Made by a program: the position numbers and the translations under genes
NCBI RefSeq assembly: GCF_030698145.1
Contig: NZ_JAUYNW010000092.1
Coordinates: 1-64,000, forward strand
Source of the DNA: Phenylobacterium sp.
GTDB lineage: Bacteria > Pseudomonadota > Alphaproteobacteria > Caulobacterales > Caulobacteraceae
Length of the DNA: 64,000 nucleotides
Direction of reading: 5' to 3'
Notes under the pieces: model-generated
Database searches by the model: none
What the model was told of the DNA's origin: nothing
The model's input: the letters and a program-made list of their open reading frames with translations, nothing else
Shown: piece after piece, positions 17,553-25,838 of the stretch
Layout: each line of letters begins with the position of its first letter
Numbering within the stretch: position 1 is the first letter of the stretch

Positions 17553-17999
17553 ATGCGACGTGCCCTGGGACTGGCGGTCTTGGCGTTCGGCCTGTTGAGC
17601 GGCGGCGCGGCGGCCGCCCAGGTCGAGACCCCGCCCAATTGCCACTGGGTGGCGACGGCGCAGGCCTCGGCGACCCTGGAACTATGGTGCCGTGGCGACG
17701 ACGGCCGCGCGCGTCCTACGGGGCGGCTGCTGCAGCAGAGCACCCGGCCCACCCCGGCCGGCGAATGCCCGAAAGGCAAGATGTACGACGGTTCGCGCTG
17801 CCGGCCCGAGGCCGCCGTGCTGGCCGCCGCGCCGCGGGCGCCCTATGTCGCGCCGGATCGACCGGCGACCCCGCCGTCGGCGAAGTCCAACACCCCGCGG
17901 GTGCTGCTGTTCCGTGACGGCCGAGGCCGCCGGGACCGCGGCATGGCCTGCGTCGACGACCGCGACGTCACCATCTGCAAGCCGATCCCGCGGTACTAG
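17553..17999 (+). CDS. Secreted cysteine-containing protein, unknown
   Basis: About 148 residues from the ATG at 17553 (a second ATG four codons earlier is possible; GGAG fits the inner one better). The N-terminus MRRALGLAVLAFGLLSGGAAAAQ is a clear Sec signal peptide ending in AAA-AQ. The mature part has six cysteines (NCHW, LWCRG, ECPKG, SRCRP, MACVD, TICKP), which may form disulfides in the periplasm. It also carries a Pro/Ala linker. No family is recognised. Confidence 0.65.
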   Translation: MRRALGLAVLAFGLLSGGAAAAQVETPPNCHWVATAQASATLELWCRGDDGRARPTGRLLQQSTRPTPAGECPKGKMYDGSRCRPEAAVLAAAPRAPYVAPDRPATPPSAKSNTPRVLLFRDGRGRRDRGMACVDDRDVTICKPIPRY

Positions 18000-18004
18000 G
18001 CGCC

Positions 18005-18307
18005 CTAGGCTTCCTCCGACGCCGCGAGCCGCGGGGCCTGGGTGTAGAAGTCGATCTGCATCCGCATGGGCCCCTCGGTCAGCACGAAGTGCGATTGATC
18101 GGGCTCCAGCACGCCGTCGGCGCCCGGGGACAGGCGCTTCTGTTCGGGCGGCTCGGTGAAGCAGAGCGTCAGTTCGCCCTGCAGCACGCGGATGACGCCC
18201 CACACGCCGGGCTTGGTGCGATGCGCCCGGCGGAGGCTGACGGGCAGGGTCGCCTCGTCGAAGACCGGAGTGGAGCGGTAGGGCTCGGGCGCGCGGTTCG
18301 GTTTCAT
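18005..18307 (-). CDS. DUF1971 (TehB-like domain) protein
   Basis: A 100-residue protein starting at the ATG at 18307, just past the stop of the upstream oxidase gene. The longer track start at 18454 lies inside that gene. The conserved block PYRSTPVFDEATLPVSLRRAHRTK followed by GVWGVIRVLQGELTL is the small cupin-like domain found at one end of some TehB tellurite-resistance methyltransferases and as stand-alone DUF1971 proteins. Role is unknown. Being co-transcribed with an alternative oxidase suggests a redox or nitric-oxide stress context, which is inference. Confidence 0.75.
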   Translation of the reverse strand: MKPNRAPEPYRSTPVFDEATLPVSLRRAHRTKPGVWGVIRVLQGELTLCFTEPPEQKRLSPGADGVLEPDQSHFVLTEGPMRMQIDFYTQAPRLAASEEA

Positions 18308-18308
18308 A

Positions 18309-19034
18309 CTAGGCATGGGACCTGATCTCGTCGGCACGGGGCGGATAGGGAGCGACGGTCGCGTGATCGGCGGGCCGGCCGGCGATCTTGCTGGCGAAGC
18401 CGTGATTGACGTCGCGATGGTGAGCCTCGTCGGCGCGCACCGCCAGCACCACATCGCGCAGCGTCGCGTCGGCGGGCAGCTTCCAATAGCGCTTGGCGAT
18501 AGCGGGCGCGGGCACGTTGGGCGAGCGGCCCTCGTCGATCTCCTTGAGGTAGAGGGTGTAGCTGATCACCGCCTCTTCCTCGAAATAGCCGACGACGCGG
18601 TGGGCGGTGCGCGACGAGACCAGGTAGAGCAGGAAGAAGCCGAGATAGAAGATCCACTGGGCGAACAGGATGACCATCCGTTCGAAGAAGGTCGGCTTGG
18701 CGATCTCCACGAAGGTCATCAGGTGCATCCGCTCGTTCTCGGCCTCCTCCATCAGGGTGCGGATCCAGCCGTCGTCGTCGACCATGCGGCGCAGACAGGT
18801 GAGGTGCTGGATCGTCGCGCCCACCATGCCGGGCACAGCCGCCACCGTTTCCAGGACGATCGCGCGGTGGCCGTAACGCTTGGCGAAGAAGGTGTCGGCG
18901 CAAACCCGCAGCAGCTTGGTGAAGCCGAGTGCGAAACGATCTGAAAAGCCCACCGGCGTGTGATGGACCAGAGGCTCGGCGTCCCGTTCCTCGGCTCTGG
19001 CGAGCCTGTCGGGCGCGAGAATCGAATTGACCAT
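18309..19034 (-). CDS. Alternative ubiquinol oxidase (AOX)
   Basis: A 241-residue di-iron carboxylate quinol oxidase. All ligand motifs are present: LET at 61-63, EENERMH-type EEAENERMH at 96-104, FEEEA at 151-155 and [11 protein letters not shown] at 201-211. A membrane-embedded hydrophobic hairpin lies near 118-141. AOX takes electrons from ubiquinol and reduces oxygen to water without pumping protons. It is cyanide-insensitive and helps under low electron demand or when haem-copper oxidases are blocked. AOX is standard in mitochondria and sporadic in Alphaproteobacteria. The start MVNSILAP follows a reasonable leader. The gene is divergent from a CBS protein. Confidence 0.92.
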   Translation of the reverse strand: MVNSILAPDRLARAEERDAEPLVHHTPVGFSDRFALGFTKLLRVCADTFFAKRYGHRAIVLETVAAVPGMVGATIQHLTCLRRMVDDDGWIRTLMEEAENERMHLMTFVEIAKPTFFERMVILFAQWIFYLGFFLLYLVSSRTAHRVVGYFEEEAVISYTLYLKEIDEGRSPNVPAPAIAKRYWKLPADATLRDVVLAVRADEAHHRDVNHGFASKIAGRPADHATVAPYPPRADEIRSHA

Positions 19035-19299
19035 CTTGTTCAGTCCTTTCCGGACGCAGCCTGCCCGCCCGCCCGGTGAATGCCTGGAGGCCGGCGTGGA
19101 CTGGCGGCAGATTTCGAGCTTGAGGCGCGGGGCGACGCGGGCCGTCTCGCCGAGGCGTCGTCGGTAGGCCGTGAGCTATAGTGCAATTCGCAGGGCCGGC
19201 GCCTGTTCCCAATCTACTCCGCGGCTCCGCTTGGGGCCGAAGGCGGAACGAGACCATCGCCCACGGGTTTATTGAGCTCTCCAACCATAAGGACGCCCC

Positions 19300-19728
19300 A
19301 TGAAAGTCGCCGACGTCATGACCGCTCAGGTCGCCACCGCCCGCCCGACCGACAGCGTCCGCAAGGTCGCCGGCGTCATGGCCAATGTCGATTCCGGCGC
19401 CGTGCCCGTGGTCGAGGAAGACCGGGTGATCGGCCTTGTCACTGACCGCGACATCGTCCTTCGGGTGATCGCCGTGGGTGGGAACCTCGACACGCCGGTT
19501 TCGGAGGTGATGACCCCCGACGTCCAGTCCTGCAGCGAGGATGACAATGTCGCCGACGCCGCCGCCCAGATGGCGAGCCACCAGATCCGCCGCCTCGTCG
19601 TCACCGGCGAAAAGGGCAAGCTGGTCGGCATCCTGTCCCTCGGCGATATCGCGCTCGACTACGGCGCCAAACAGGTCGGCAAGACCCTCGAGGAGATCAG
19701 TGAGCCCACGTCGGAGGTGACGCACTAA
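19300..19728 (+). CDS. Tandem CBS-domain protein
   Basis: A 142-residue protein made of two CBS domains. The first (about residues 1-60) has VADVMTAQVATARPTDSV and GLVTDRDIVLRVI; the second (about 68-130) has VSEVMTPDVQSC and ILSLGDIAL. CBS pairs bind adenosyl ligands such as AMP or ATP and act as energy sensors, here without a fused effector. The partner is unknown. It is divergent from the alternative oxidase across a 265-base gap in which I found no FNR/FixK-type box. Confidence 0.85.
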   Translation: MKVADVMTAQVATARPTDSVRKVAGVMANVDSGAVPVVEEDRVIGLVTDRDIVLRVIAVGGNLDTPVSEVMTPDVQSCSEDDNVADAAAQMASHQIRRLVVTGEKGKLVGILSLGDIALDYGAKQVGKTLEEISEPTSEVTH

Positions 19729-19838
19729 CCCCTGATAACACCACAGGTAATGATTGAGTAACGGCCACGATCACACCGCAATCATGACCAAGCTTGCCCC
19801 CGCGCGTCGTGCGCGACATCGACGTCTGGGGGCAGGCC

Positions 19839-20618
19839 ATGGAGAAGTTCGGCGTTCGCATCTACGGCCTTGGGGCCGTGATCCTCGGGCTTCTGAGCCT
19901 GATCTCGGTGGACTTCGCCATGCAGTGGCAGCCGGTTCCGAAGGGCGTTCCGGGCCATACGGTTCTGGCCTATGCCAGCGGCGCGGCGATGATGGCCGCC
20001 GGCGTCGCGGTCCAACTGCCCCGCTTGTCCCGCTTCGGCGCGGCGGCGCTCGGCCTCCTCTATTTCACCTGGGTGGTCCTGCTGCACGCCCCTCGTGTGG
20101 CGGCCCATCCCACCAATATCGGCGCCTGGAATGGTGTCGCCGAGATCTCGGCGCTCGCCATGGCGGGCCTGGTCGGCTTCGCCCTGCTCTGGAACAACAC
20201 CGAGCGTGCGGCCGGGCTCTCCCGCGCCGGGCGGCTGGTGTTCGGCCTCTGTCCGCTGGTGTTCGGCCTAGCCCACTACACCTACGCCGAGTTCACCGCG
20301 TCGATGGTGCCGGCCTGGATTCCGCCGAACCAGCTCTTCTGGGCCTACGCCACCGGCACCTGCCACATCGCGGCCGCGCTCGGCATCCTCTCGGGCGTCC
20401 AGGCCAGGCTCGCCGCGCGGCTGCTCAGCGTGATGTTCGCGGGCTTCGTGGTCCTGCTGCACATCCCCAGGGTCTACGTCGACCCCGATAGCCGTCTCGA
20501 ATGGACCATGATGGCCATCGCCATCAGCCTGACCGGCGCGGCCTGGTCGGTGGCGGACTCAATCGGCAGACGGCCGGCCAAAGCGGCCTTGAACCCGGCG
20601 GCGGAGGGACTATCCTGA
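19839..20618 (+). CDS. Polytopic membrane protein, unknown (DoxX-like?)
   Basis: About 259 residues from the ATG at 19839 (the TTG at 19794 would add 15 residues without a hydrophobic segment). It has about eight hydrophobic helices. Two sequence-related halves each end in a similar helix (TWVVLLHAPRVAAHP near 85 and FVVLLHIPRVYVDP near 205), which indicates an internal duplication. Both repeat H-x-PRV after VVLLH, and the histidines could bind a cofactor. It resembles DoxX-type membrane proteins only loosely. Function is unknown. Confidence 0.7.
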   Translation: MEKFGVRIYGLGAVILGLLSLISVDFAMQWQPVPKGVPGHTVLAYASGAAMMAAGVAVQLPRLSRFGAAALGLLYFTWVVLLHAPRVAAHPTNIGAWNGVAEISALAMAGLVGFALLWNNTERAAGLSRAGRLVFGLCPLVFGLAHYTYAEFTASMVPAWIPPNQLFWAYATGTCHIAAALGILSGVQARLAARLLSVMFAGFVVLLHIPRVYVDPDSRLEWTMMAIAISLTGAAWSVADSIGRRPAKAALNPAAEGLS

Positions 20619-20670
20619 AGGCTCCGGGCTGACGCGGGCGCCCGGGCAGACGGCTGGCCGTCCAAGACCC

Positions 20671-20705
20671 GCTCCTGAGAGTCCGGCTCCACGCCGGACA
20701 GGAGC
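20671..20705 (+). promoter_or_regulatory. Hairpin that buries a Shine-Dalgarno
   Basis: GCTCCT (20671-20676) can pair with AGGAGC (20700-20705), enclosing a seven-pair stem GTCCGGC/GCCGGAC with a TCCAC loop and a four-base bulge (GAGA). AGGAG at 20700-20704 is the ribosome-binding site for the ATG at 20713, so the fold would hide it. It could be a translational switch or thermosensor. Conservation is not known. Confidence 0.5.
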
Positions 20706-20712
20706 GCGTGAG

Positions 20713-21768
20713 ATGGCTGACGGCAATTCCCAATCCTGCAAGGTGGCGATCGTCTGGCGCGGCGACGCTCAGGCCCGGCGCGAGGCCACGCCCGCGACCA
20801 GCCGCCAAAGGGCGGTGTTCGAGGCCCTGGCTCGCCACGGCGTCGCCGCCGAGGCCTGCGTCTACGCCGAGGACACGATCGACGAGGTCCGCGCGCAACT
20901 GCTGCGGATGGACGGCGTCCTCGTCTGGGTCGATCCCATCTCCGGCGGCCAGCGGCGCGACATGCTGGACGAGGTCCTACGCGAGGTCTCGGCGGCAGGC
21001 GTCGTGGTCAGCGCCCATCCCGACGTCATCCTCAAGATGGGCGTCAAGGAGGTGCTCTATCGGACCCGCGACCTGGGCTGGGGCGCCGACACCCAGCTCT
21101 ACGAGACCCGCGACGCCTTCGAGACCGAGTTCCCCGCGCGGCTGGAGGCCTCGGGCGCTCGGGTGCTGAAGCAGAACCGGGGCAATGGCGGCATCGGGGT
21201 CTGGAAGGTCGAGTTCCTCGACGCCGGCATGGCGCGCGTCCAGGAGGCGAGGGGCGAGGCCGAGCCCCGCATCCTGCCGCTGCGCGCCTTCCTCTACGAG
21301 TGCCGGGCCTATTTCGACGGCGGCGGCAAGCTGATCGACCAGGCCTTCCAGCCCCGCCTGCCGGAGGGGATGATCCGCTGCTACATGTCGGAGGACCTCG
21401 TCGTGGGCTTCGGACGCCAGATCATCCGCGGCCTGATGCCCGCCGACGCCGGCCCGCCAGGTCCCCGCATCATGTCGGGCCCCGGCCACCCCCCGTTCCA
21501 GGCCCTGCGCGCCCGAATGGAGGGCGACTGGACGCCCGCCATGGCCCGGCTGCTGGAGATCGAGGCCCTGCCGGTGATCTGGGACGCCGACTTCCTCTAC
21601 GGCCCCAAGGACGCGGCTGGCGAGGACACCTATGTCCTGTGCGAGATCAATGTCAGCTCGGTGTTCCCCATCCCCGACGAAGCGCCTGAGGAGCTGGCCA
21701 GGGCGATGGCGCGGCGCGTCGGATCAAAACCAGAACGCGCCGCTGACTCCCGGACCCAAACCCGCTAA
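20713..21768 (+). CDS. Cj0069 family protein (ATP-grasp-like)
   Basis: A 351-residue cytoplasmic protein of the Cj0069 family. Landmarks are VAIVWRGDAQARREA near 10, GVLVWVDPISGGQRRDML near 75, VSAHPDVILKMGVKEVLYRTRDLGWG near 100, and RVLKQNRGNGGIGVWKV near 150, which resembles the ATP-grasp Gly-rich loop. The C-terminal ADFLYGPKD...YVLCEINVSSVFPIPDEAP resembles the metal-binding EIN region of ATP-grasp enzymes. That places it as a probable ATP-dependent ligase of unknown substrate. A hairpin may control its translation. Confidence 0.65.
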   Translation: MADGNSQSCKVAIVWRGDAQARREATPATSRQRAVFEALARHGVAAEACVYAEDTIDEVRAQLLRMDGVLVWVDPISGGQRRDMLDEVLREVSAAGVVVSAHPDVILKMGVKEVLYRTRDLGWGADTQLYETRDAFETEFPARLEASGARVLKQNRGNGGIGVWKVEFLDAGMARVQEARGEAEPRILPLRAFLYECRAYFDGGGKLIDQAFQPRLPEGMIRCYMSEDLVVGFGRQIIRGLMPADAGPPGPRIMSGPGHPPFQALRARMEGDWTPAMARLLEIEALPVIWDADFLYGPKDAAGEDTYVLCEINVSSVFPIPDEAPEELARAMARRVGSKPERAADSRTQTR

Positions 21769-21777
21769 TCGTTTCGG

Positions 21778-24579
21778 GTGAACGCGCTCTCCTCGAATCT
21801 CGACCTGGCCCCGGCCCTCGTCGTCCTGCCCGGCCCCCGCGCCGCGGCGGCCGATGCGACGCGGGCCGAGATGATCCGGGCGCCGGACGCGCGGGACCTG
21901 TTCGAGCACGGGCCGGTGCTGGTGGCCCATGCGTCCATGACCGCCAAGCGGCTGGGGCTGCACGCGCCGGGGCGCTCGCCCGGCCTGTTCGACGCCCTGG
22001 AGCTGTTCGCCTTCACGCGGCCCGCCAGGTTCTGCGCGCCCTCGGCGGCGGGCATGGCCCTGGCGCTGGGGCTGCCCGAGCCCAAGGGCGCGACCGCCCA
22101 GGCCGCGGCGTTACTGCAGGCTTGCCGGCTGCTGCTGGCCGAACTGGCCGCCTCGCCCGAGCCCAGCCGCGAGGAGGCCCTGGCCGTGGCCGAGACCCTG
22201 GCCCGCGCCGGCTGGGCCTGGGGGCTTGCGGTGGTCGCCGCCCTGCGCTCTGCCCCGGTGGGCAACCAGTTCCGCACCTCGGGCCTCGACGTCTGGAGCC
22301 GGATCGCCGAGTGGGAGGATTCGGCCCCGCCCGGCGAGGCGACCTCCAAGCCCTTCACGCCCGAACAGTCCTCCGCCCGCCTGGCCGAACTGCTGCAGCG
22401 CGCCGGCCTTGACGAGGCCCGTCCCGCCCAGTCGGAGTTCGCCGCCGAGGCCGCCTTTGCCTTCCAGCCGCGCGAGCGCGAGGGCGAGCCGCGCATGATG
22501 TTGGCCGAGGCCGGCACCGGCATCGGCAAGACCCTGGGCTACCTGGCGCCGGCCTCGCTGTGGGCCGAGGCCAACGGGCCGGCGGTCTGGGTCTCGACCT
22601 ACACCCGCGCCCTGCAGCGGCAGATCGAGCGCGAGAGCCACGCCATCTATCCGGACCCCAAGGTTCGGGCGAAGAAGGCCGTGGTCCGCAAGGGGCGCGA
22701 GAACTATCTCTGCCTGCTGAATTTCCAGGACGTGGCCAACACCGCCCAGATGGGCGGGGCCGACCTGATCGGCATGGGCCTGGCCGCCCGCTGGGCGCGG
22801 GCCACCCGCGACGGCGACATGACCGGCGGCGACTTCCCGGCTTGGCTGCCCACCCTGTTCGCGGTGCCGCCCGCCGCCCAGGCCAGCTCCGCCAACCTGG
22901 TGGATCGGCGCGGCGAGTGCATCCACGCCGGCTGCTCCCATTACCGCACCTGTTTCGTGGAGAAGGCGATCCGGGGGTCGCGCAAGGCCGACCTGGTGAT
23001 CGCCAACCACGCCCTGGTCCTGACCCAGGCCGCCTTCGACGGCGCCCGGGCGGCGCGGGGCTCCAAGGCCGACGGGGAGACCACCCAGCTCAAGCGCATC
23101 GTCTTCGACGAGGGCCACCACCTGTTCGACGCCGCCGACGCGGCCTTTTCCGCCGCGCTCTCCGGGGCGGAGTCGGCCGAGATGCGCCGCTGGATCCGCG
23201 GGCCGGAGGGGCGCGGCCGCCGGGGCCGGGGACTGGAAGCCCGCCTGATGGACATGCTGGGCGACCGCGAGGACGCGCGCCGGGCGTTGACGGATGCGTT
23301 GAACGCCGCGACCGCCTTGCCGGGTGAAGGTTGGTCCGGCCGCATCGCCCCGCCCAATGGCGAGGTGAACCCCATCGGGCCCATCGAGTCCTTCCTGGTG
23401 GCGATGATCGAGCAGCTTCGCGCGCGCTCGGCCGCCTCCGAGATCGGCATGGAGTGCGCCGCCCGGCCGGCGCTCGACCTGGTGCGCGTCACCGCCCGCG
23501 ACGCGGCCGTGGCGCTGGCCAAGATCGAGGCCCCGCTGCTGGCCCTCGCCCGCCACCTGGAGGACCTGCTGGACGAGGAGGCCGCCCAGATCGTCACCAG
23601 CGACCGGGGCCGGATCGAGGGCGCCCTGCGCGGCCTCGACCGCCGCTGCCGCATGACCCTGCCGGCCTGGCGCTCGATGCTGCAGGCCATCGACGAGAAC
23701 AGCGACGATGATCCCGACTTCGTCGACTGGTTCGACGCCACCTTCCTCTATGGCCGGGTGGTGGACGCCGCCAGCCGCCGCCACTGGGTCGATCCGACCG
23801 AGCCCCTGACCAACGCCGTCATCGCGCCGGCGCATGGGGTGCTGGTGACCAGCGCCACCCTGTCGGACTCCGCCCTGGACGATCCCTTCGCGCTCGCGGA
23901 GATGCGCACCGGCGCCGCGCGCCTGCCCGAGCGGCCCAAGACGCTGAAGCTCGCCTCGCCCTTCGACTATGCCGCCAACAGCCGGGCCTATGTGGTCACC
24001 GATGTCGGCCGCGACGACCCGCGCCAGGTGGCCGCGGCCATGCGCGAGCTGTTCCTGGCGGCCGGGGGCGGGGGCGTGGGCCTGTTCACCGCCATCCGCC
24101 GCCTGCGCGCGGTGCATGAGCGGATCGCCGCGCCTCTGGCCGACAAGGGCTTGGCGCTCTACGCCCAGCACGTGGACCCCCTGGAGGTCGGCGCTCTGGT
24201 CGACATCTTCCGGGCGGAGATGGACTCCTGCCTGCTGGGCACCGACGCCGTGCGGGACGGCGTCGACGTGCCGGGGCGCAGCCTGCGCCTGCTGGTTTTC
24301 GACCGGGTGCCGTGGCCCCGGCCCGACATCCTGCACAAGGCCCGCCGGGTCCGGTTCGGCGGCAAGACCTATGACGACAGCGTGGCCCGCAACCGCATCA
24401 GCCAGGCCTTCGGCCGCCTGATCCGCCGGGCCGACGACAAGGGCGTTTTCGTGATGCTGGACGCCTCGTCCCCGAGCCGCCTGTTCACCGGCCTGCCGCA
24501 GGGCGTGCGGGTGGATCGGCTTGGGCTGGTCGAGACCATCGAGGCGATCACCGAGTTCCTCGGGACGCCGGAGAGCTAG
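21778..24579 (+). CDS. DinG/XPD-type Fe-S DNA helicase with degenerate N-terminal exonuclease-like domain
   Basis: A 933-residue superfamily 2 helicase starting at a GTG nine bases after the previous stop. The first 200 residues read like a DEDDh exonuclease fold whose acidic residues are gone. Walker A is AEAGTGIGKTLGYLAP near 243. Four cysteines (YLCLL near 317, then ECIHAGCSHYRTCF near 380-393) match the XPD/DinG iron-sulfur cluster. Walker B is DEGHHLFD near 443. Later motifs are LVTSATLSDSALDDPF and QAFGRLIRRADDKGVFVMLD. Relatives unwind DNA 5'-3' and act on replication-transcription conflicts. Confidence 0.88.
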   Translation: MNALSSNLDLAPALVVLPGPRAAAADATRAEMIRAPDARDLFEHGPVLVAHASMTAKRLGLHAPGRSPGLFDALELFAFTRPARFCAPSAAGMALALGLPEPKGATAQAAALLQACRLLLAELAASPEPSREEALAVAETLARAGWAWGLAVVAALRSAPVGNQFRTSGLDVWSRIAEWEDSAPPGEATSKPFTPEQSSARLAELLQRAGLDEARPAQSEFAAEAAFAFQPREREGEPRMMLAEAGTGIGKTLGYLAPASLWAEANGPAVWVSTYTRALQRQIERESHAIYPDPKVRAKKAVVRKGRENYLCLLNFQDVANTAQMGGADLIGMGLAARWARATRDGDMTGGDFPAWLPTLFAVPPAAQASSANLVDRRGECIHAGCSHYRTCFVEKAIRGSRKADLVIANHALVLTQAAFDGARAARGSKADGETTQLKRIVFDEGHHLFDAADAAFSAALSGAESAEMRRWIRGPEGRGRRGRGLEARLMDMLGDREDARRALTDALNAATALPGEGWSGRIAPPNGEVNPIGPIESFLVAMIEQLRARSAASEIGMECAARPALDLVRVTARDAAVALAKIEAPLLALARHLEDLLDEEAAQIVTSDRGRIEGALRGLDRRCRMTLPAWRSMLQAIDENSDDDPDFVDWFDATFLYGRVVDAASRRHWVDPTEPLTNAVIAPAHGVLVTSATLSDSALDDPFALAEMRTGAARLPERPKTLKLASPFDYAANSRAYVVTDVGRDDPRQVAAAMRELFLAAGGGGVGLFTAIRRLRAVHERIAAPLADKGLALYAQHVDPLEVGALVDIFRAEMDSCLLGTDAVRDGVDVPGRSLRLLVFDRVPWPRPDILHKARRVRFGGKTYDDSVARNRISQAFGRLIRRADDKGVFVMLDASSPSRLFTGLPQGVRVDRLGLVETIEAITEFLGTPES

Positions 24580-24599
24580 GGTCGATCATCAACCAGATG

Positions 24600-24740
24600 C
24601 TCCCCTGCTGGGGGAGCTGTCGGCGCAGCCGACTGAGGGGGACTTTGACGCTTGTTTGTGGGTTTCATCCCCCGCCGTCACGGCGCCGAAAGAGGCGACG
24701 CGCCACCTCCCCCTAACCGCGCTGCGCGCTGGGGGAGGAT
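24600..24740. repeat. Intergenic inverted-repeat element
   Basis: CTCCCC-GGGGGAG with CTGTCGGCGCAGCCGACTGAGGGGGA on the left is mirrored by CCACCTCCCCCTAACCGCGCTGCGCGCTGGGGGAGG on the right. Outer arms and inner stems have the same layout as the other long repeats here, with a different core sequence. It lies between two convergent genes, where a bidirectional terminator would be useful. Confidence 0.75.
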
Positions 24741-24752
24741 CTAGGCCGCCGC

Positions 24753-25709
24753 CTATGCCGCCCGAAGCTGCTCGAACAGGTCCGCCGGATGAGGCGAGCT
24801 ATAGGCCGTGACGCCGAGTTCCTTGCGCAGAGCCTCCAGCGGCCGGTTCCAGATGGCTTCCCAGTCCAGACCGATCAGGGGCGGGGTCTCGCGGCCGTGG
24901 GTCCAGGCCGTGAGGATGGTGTCGAGGAACAGGGGCAGGGCCGCCGGCTGGGTCGCGGCGATCTTGGTGAGGACCACCGCCAGGAACATCGAGGAATAGT
25001 GGTGCCCGAACTGGGCCATCTGGAAGGCCGAGATCGCCACCTCGTGCAGGGCGGTCGTGCGGTAGCCGGCCAGTAGGTGCCAGAGGTCGTGGCACTGCAG
25101 GATGCGGGCGTTGAGATAGTCGAGCGGGGCGGGCAGGCCTGCGAGGCCCAGGGCTTCGCGGTCGAGCACTTCCAGATCGAAGCCGTTGTCGACGATCAGG
25201 GCGTGGAATTCGCCGCCCAGCGAGTCGCGCGGGCACCGCGCCAGGGTCTCCAGGGTGAACTTGCGCGGGTAGCCCGCCGCCGCGGCCTGAGCCACCCCGG
25301 CATAGGCGCCGGCCATGGCGGCGACGCGCAGGCTGAAGGCGGGGGCGAGCCGGCCGGCCAGGTCGGCGGTGCGGGCGGTGACGTCGAGCGCGTCCTTGCC
25401 CCCGACGGTGTCGAGGGCCCGGGCCCAGAACTCGGTCCAGAACTCAGGCGCCGGCTTATCGGTCCCGGCCGGGGCCTCGACCAGGAGCCCGCGAGGCTGC
25501 CAGCCCAGCCAGCCCACGGCCGCGCCGTCATAGATCGTGGTCAGGTGCTCCGGCGCGACGGCGGCGACGTGCACACACAGCGCGGCCAGTTGCAGCCCAG
25601 CCGGAGCTTCCCCGGCCTTCAGGGCCATGGCCAGCCGCTGGGCCTCGGCGGCGTCGCCGCCGCAGGTGGCCTGGTCCTCGAAGCGCTCTCGCGCCTGCGG
25701 GTCGATCAT
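24753..25709 (-). CDS. Coq4-family ubiquinone biosynthesis protein
   Basis: About 318 residues from the ATG at 25709, which has GGGAGG in front of it. The track start 15 codons upstream has no such site. The C-terminal half carries the Coq4 metal signature HDLWHLLAGYRTTALHEVA (HDxxH then E). Coq4 proteins act in ubiquinone biosynthesis, with the eukaryotic one implicated in C1 decarboxylation/hydroxylation. The N-terminal 150 residues are less conserved. Bacterial members are poorly characterised, so a Coq4-like role is inference. The gene is divergent from a pectate lyase. Confidence 0.75.
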   Translation of the reverse strand: MIDPQARERFEDQATCGGDAAEAQRLAMALKAGEAPAGLQLAALCVHVAAVAPEHLTTIYDGAAVGWLGWQPRGLLVEAPAGTDKPAPEFWTEFWARALDTVGGKDALDVTARTADLAGRLAPAFSLRVAAMAGAYAGVAQAAAAGYPRKFTLETLARCPRDSLGGEFHALIVDNGFDLEVLDREALGLAGLPAPLDYLNARILQCHDLWHLLAGYRTTALHEVAISAFQMAQFGHHYSSMFLAVVLTKIAATQPAALPLFLDTILTAWTHGRETPPLIGLDWEAIWNRPLEALRKELGVTAYSSPHPADLFEQLRAA

Positions 25710-25791
25710 GGCCGCCTCCCTGACGCAGGCTGTTGAGGAGAGTGAGCCTACCATTCCCGAACGGAAATCAATCTGCCCCGCTTGCCAGGAC

Positions 25792-25805
25792 TGACACCGG
25801 TGTCA
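25792..25805. promoter_or_regulatory. Perfect 14-bp palindrome, LacI-type operator candidate
   Basis: TGACACCGGTGTCA is perfectly symmetrical with a central CG, the shape of LacI/GalR family operators. It is 34 bases upstream of the pectate lyase ATG and in the shared gap with the Coq4-like gene. Control of the pectate lyase by a sugar-acid-responsive regulator is inference. No such regulator gene is adjacent. Confidence 0.6.
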
Positions 25806-25838
25806 TTATGCGGCCAACCCAGACACCAGGGAGACTCC

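Noticed and set aside
19035-19299. FNR/FixK box for the alternative oxidase
   Set aside because: No TTGAT-N4-ATCAA or close variant found in this gap.
22111-24336. 741-residue minus-strand ORF
   Set aside because: Antisense to the DinG-like helicase, which has all catalytic motifs.
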